NCBI GenBank assembly: GCA_038049695.1
Contig: CP142452.1
Location: 32,600,501 to 32,664,500 of the forward strand
DNA length: 64,000 nucleotides
Direction: 5' to 3'
Origin: Cinnamomum chago
Lineage: Eukaryota; Streptophyta; Magnoliopsida; Laurales; Lauraceae
In this document: one piece after another, positions 60,166-64,000 of the stretch
Numbering within the stretch: the stretch's first letter is position 1
Layout: every line of letters starts with the position of its first letter
The notes under the pieces: model-generated
The model's input: only the letters and a program-made list of their open reading frames with translations
What the model was told of the DNA's origin: nothing
The model's database searches: none
Translations under genes and position numbers: made by a program

Positions 60166-60899
60166 AGAGTTGATATTTTTTTGAAAAATCTGAGATAAAA
60201 TTACTTGAAATTGACAAAGTAACAATGAATGTTATACATTTGGTTCAACATTTCTAATTAATACAAAAGCATTCTATAAAAATTACAGACATTATATGCA
60301 AAAAAGAAAAAAAATCTATCTAGATACCTTGTACTTGCTGTTGCTTTTGCTTTTGGCTTTCTAAAAGTAAGGAGGACTTCGTTCTTGCCATTTCCTGAAT
60401 AGGTTTTCGATATTAGAAGAGGAACCAGAAAGAACGGTAGAAAATCATTCCAAATAGCGAGTAACAGTAAGATAGGGTTTCGAAACCAAAAGAGTGAGAA
60501 ACTTTCAACTTACAAGGGAAATTAGTAGTTTGAACTGTCTTTTATGCCTTCGGAAACAGTTATGCAGTTAGGCAACCTTTGTCTGCAACTAGGGTTTGTA
60601 TCTCGTCTTTCTTGTATTTCCTCTTCTCGAAATCGAAGATATCTTTGAAGCAGACTCAAACTTGCAATGAAACAGTTAATCTAAGGAAAGTTTTTGAAAT
60701 TTTTATCTAACCTGTTGTTCTTCGTTGCATGTAGTCACAGAGACAAAAACGTCGCCTTCTTCGTCAGGGCTTACTTCTTTCAGAAGATTCAAAACTTTTG
60801 AGATATGATTGTATCGCTTTCATTGGCATTATTTTAATAAAGTCAGAATGAATGTAAGGGAAAATTGGACATTTTAGGTTCCGAATTGTGTGTGAGGGA

Positions 60900-63800
60900 T
60901 GTCACGCCCCAAGATCCGATAACATGGATCCGACGTGATGCCAGATGACCCAGTCATCTAAGGCCACTCAATTGTTCAAATAGTGGGCCAATTTTTTTTT
61001 TTAAACTAATAATTATGCGTAAACCACATTGCCCAGCCCTATATCAAGTAAGCCAAGATCATAACCATAAATAACAATCCAACAATTATTACACCAAATA
61101 AACCAAGTACGAAATTAAATAAATACATCAATCCCAAAATAAACTAATAAAGTCTTAGGCATAATTAAACTTAATGTCATAAATTCTCATAATTTAAATA
61201 TCTTCATTTTGACCATCCAGAATGGCATCGTCATAGCCATACTGTGGCACAGGCTCGTATTCCTCTTCACCCTCAATCCCTGGGTCCTGTACATCCTCAC
61301 TCTCCTGCACATCATCTGTGGTGGTGGAATGTAATGAGCACAACGGTACTCCGCAAGATAACAATTACAAACCAAAACATATATTATAAGAGGTATAAGA
61401 TAATGAGGATGTACATATGATAAGCAATAAATGACATGACATTACCATAATGACAATATTTCATAAAATAAATATTGGGGCACCAACATTTCTTGAAATG
61501 TCATACAATATAAGTCACTTCCTGATATGGAATTTAGGGTCCCAACACTACATTTGAACCATTCATTAGAACCCATGTGACAATACACTACACTTAGCAC
61601 TATTCACTTGTCACTTGGCCATTATAATACTTTGAGACCTTCCCTTCCATATTGGTAAATCACTCACTTAAAAATCATTACAAAGTATCAATCCCTACAC
61701 TAGGTTGGGTCTTTTTGTCACTGACCAGTCCAACAGTGCACCCATCTACGAAGTGTCTCAGAATTTAACCCCTCCAAGACAAAGGTCATTTTCGGAATAC
61801 CCGTTATAGGTAACCGATCACTAATCACTACACTGCACTTGACCACCACACAGTAAGACGTCTTCCCGTGGGGGTTATACAACGTAGTGGGGCTGTGGAA
61901 CTGGGGTCCGTACTTTCGTTTGTTTTCTAACATTTCATTTAATTTAATTAGTTTAGACCTAATTAGAATGAAGCATATTATATGCATACTTATCCTCAAA
62001 TGTCCCATGCCACTTGGCTTCCATATGCACTCTTATGGTTCATCCCTTTCGATCAATATTATTAATTAATGTTTGATGGAGTGGGTGTTACAATCATTTA
62101 TCATCAACACATGAGGGTATTATCATACATTTTTCAATATTAAAAAAAATGCCATATAAACTTTCCATAAATAGCACATTATGCAAAACTTGCCATAAAA
62201 GACAACATATAGAAATTTTCATAATTTGAATGCTAGGCAACATACCATAATGTCCATAACACTATTACCATATCACCAATTACGTATATACATTTTTAGA
62301 AAGTAATTGAAACTTGCCTTATATGGAGCTTTACTAACCACTTGAGAAAAATGGTGTTACATGTGAATTATGCTGCAAAAATAAATTATAATTATTAAAC
62401 ACTAATTATTTAAATCTTTGTCATCAGCCATATTTTAGAATCAACAAAATCCAAATTCTTAACCAATTAATCATCTAAGTGAAAACTAACCCACCAAGGT
62501 CCACTAGGGAACCTAGTCTAGCCATTTAACATTCTAAGTTTATTAATTATTAAATCTTATGTTTTAAGGTGGGGTCCACATGATTTATAAAGTGTCCTAA
62601 GGTCCAATAACAACACCTAACAGTAGCATAAGGAGGAATTAGGCATGACACATCAGTCACTAAACCACACCCACACTAACTAACCAACTAGCCAATTACC
62701 CCTAGTCTGGGTTTGATGGCTATGGCCCCTTTAAATATTTATTCGGGCCTATTAATCTCCACTAATAAAGGAATTTAACCTACTGACCAGCGACTTAATT
62801 AAAGTATATAGCTACTGGTTATGACCTCATTTAATTCATAAAAACCTATTTTAGCCACCATAACACATAGACCAGCATAACCATCTAGACTAGTCAACTA
62901 GTCTAGCCAAAATGGCTTCCAACTTAGCCAAGGGTTTGACGACACTTCCTAATTCATTTAAACTACTATTAATAATTTAATTTGGTCCTTTACTTAAATT
63001 TAGCATATAAATAACAGAAAATTATAATGTTACAATTTGTCCATATGTGATCAATTGATGCACTAGGGTTAGGTTTTAGGCTTAGTCCATTAAACCAAGA
63101 CTCATTTAGATTTAATTCCACCATTCCAGCACCTTAAAATCATTAAAACAGAACCTTATGGTTGCTGGAATTTATTTATATTTATACCAAAATTAATGTC
63201 TAACCCAAGATCTACAATTGGTGCACCAATGGGTCATATAGAGTCAAACCGGTTAGCCCAAAAAGGGTCCCAATGATCCAACACCTAAAATCATGACTAA
63301 AACAGAAACTAAAAGTTTAATTAAAACCCTCGATTTTTAGTTATTTCAAATATCCAAACTATTAAAAACTTTGCATATATAGATGAGAATATCCCTAGAA
63401 CTTTTGGGTCCGATCCGACCGTTGATTTGTCAAATCCAAGGGTTCAAAAATATCTTTCCTTTATCATAAATATTTAGGATATCCAAAATCCCTCTTTTTT
63501 TTATCCCTTTTTATTTTCTCATGATATGGATCTTTAAAATAAACTAGATTACAATAAAATGGCTAAAAGCATAACAATTTCTTTCATAAAAAAAATAGAT
63601 TTTAGAAAAAGATGAAATACGATAATTATTAAACTATGTGATCATTAAAACCAAAAATCTAACTCTAATGACTTATTAAAAAAAATCACAAAATAAATAT
63701 AATCTTTAAAAAATCTAGTCCCCAAAATACATCTAAACCATAAATTAAAATTTCACCATTTTCCTATCCAAACATTGGTGATGACCCAAGCCAAATCAAT

Positions 63801-64000
63801 AATCGAAACCATGAACTTGGATCCCCTCTTCCTTTGGCCAATCTCAGTAAAGACAATGATTTGCTTCATCATGGTGCTAAAACACCATTAATGACCATCA
63901 ATAAATATGGAAGAGGGAAGACATTATAGAAGAAAATGGTGAAAGAAAATAAATAATAAAATATGAAAGAAAATGAAAAGAAACCTACCTCAAAGAAGTC
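60900..64000 (-). mobile_element. Long gypsy-type LTR, 3' end at 60900, running past the window
   Basis: TGTCACGCCCCAAGATCC at 60900 is, on the minus strand, the end word ...TTGGGGCGTGACA typical of Tekay/Del-like LTRs and like the ...CGGGGTCGCGACA end of the solo LTR at 6153-9202. On the minus strand a TTCTTCTATAATG word near 63930 sits where the other LTR has TCTTCTATAAAAG. At least 3.1 kb is in view. Its other end and target duplication lie outside. No coding part is visible. Confidence 0.55.

Larger units (their letters stand above)
53069..60391 (-). pseudogene. ULP1-like cysteine protease gene (peptidase C48) of the MULE, disrupted
   Basis: Start ATG at 60391. Exons read: 60328-60391 (MARTKSSLLLESQ), 58067-58809 (about 248 codons, PMD/DUF1985-like N-terminal domain, with RPGRFYVSFTTNDI), 57843-57977, 56493-57760 (acidic region, then coiled coil). 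The protease part follows: 55728-55815, 55492-55617, 55136-55311 (FHWTLLVLDL, catalytic His), then 53358-53460 and 53069-53270 (VDCGVVVCYLMKQL, nucleophile Cys). The first four exons are open and in phase. After that there is a frame conflict near 56060-56120 and stops in the 55728-55815 and 55136-55311 exons, so an active protease is unlikely. ULP1 enzymes cleave SUMO from proteins; Kaonashi MULEs carry such genes for unknown reasons. A MITE lies in the intron between 55136 and 53460. Confidence 0.8.
48430..60895. mobile_element. Mutator-like element of Kaonashi type (MURA plus ULP1-like gene)
   Basis: About 12.4 kb holding a plus-strand MURA transposase pseudogene and a convergent minus-strand ULP1-protease gene, the layout known for Kaonashi/CUMULE-type MULEs. 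Both arms carry many copies of a CAGATAA / TTATCTG word. Candidate ends share a weak inverted match, GGTCCCTAAAATTG near 48450 and (reverse-complemented) GGAACCTAAAATGTCC near 60885; no 9-bp target duplication could be confirmed, so the ends are approximate. A MITE is inserted at 53512-55085. Both genes are disrupted, so the copy should not be autonomous. Confidence 0.75.

Noticed and set aside
60900-62089. Complete 1.19-kb LTR ending GGGTGTTACA
   Set aside because: The flanking five bases (AGGGA and ATCAT) do not match, and layout compared with the 6153-9202 LTR suggests a longer LTR running out of the window.

Overview
The window is nuclear DNA from a flowering plant with a transposon-rich genome. 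The evidence is long introns with GT-AG borders, plant mobile domain and MULE/ULP1 proteins, plant SINEs, RTE LINEs, MITEs and Ty1/copia and Ty3/gypsy remains. No bacterial or organellar gene was seen. The species cannot be fixed from the sequence; a magnoliid-like or other large-genome angiosperm is only a guess.

Layout. 1-1.06 kb: left-truncated plant-mobile-domain (PMD) gene, minus strand. 1.15-5.43 kb: four tandem copies of a unit of about 880 bp, the first split by a 911-bp insertion that itself carries about 105-bp repeats with GGGGATATC/GATATCCCC dyads. 6.15-9.20 kb: a 3.05-kb solo LTR with an exact 5-bp target duplication. 9.2-13.3 kb: intergenic. 14.16-37.60 kb: one intact host gene, plus strand, seven coding exons, 383 codons, coding for a four-CXXC DnaJ-type zinc-finger domain, a NUMOD3-like basic region and four CCHC zinc knuckles. 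Its introns hold nested elements: RTE LINEs, SINE, MITEs, copia and gypsy fossils, several solo LTRs and a 0.6-kb inverted repeat. 38.58-45.46 kb: a minus-strand Ty1/copia fossil with two LTRs and a 2.2-kb solo LTR inserted in one of them. 45.5-48.4 kb: intergenic with SINE-like pieces and a 198-bp tandem duplication. About 48.4-60.9 kb: a Mutator-like element of the Kaonashi type carrying a plus-strand MURA transposase pseudogene and a minus-strand ULP1-like cysteine-protease gene, with arms full of CAGATAA/TTATCTG repeats; a 1.57-kb hAT-type MITE sits in a protease intron. 60.9 kb to the end: one end of a long gypsy-type LTR, minus strand.

The only gene that looks whole is the zinc-finger gene. 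Its coding exons add up to 1152 nt (384 codons with the stop) with compatible phases at every junction. Everything else recognised is transposon-derived, partial or broken.
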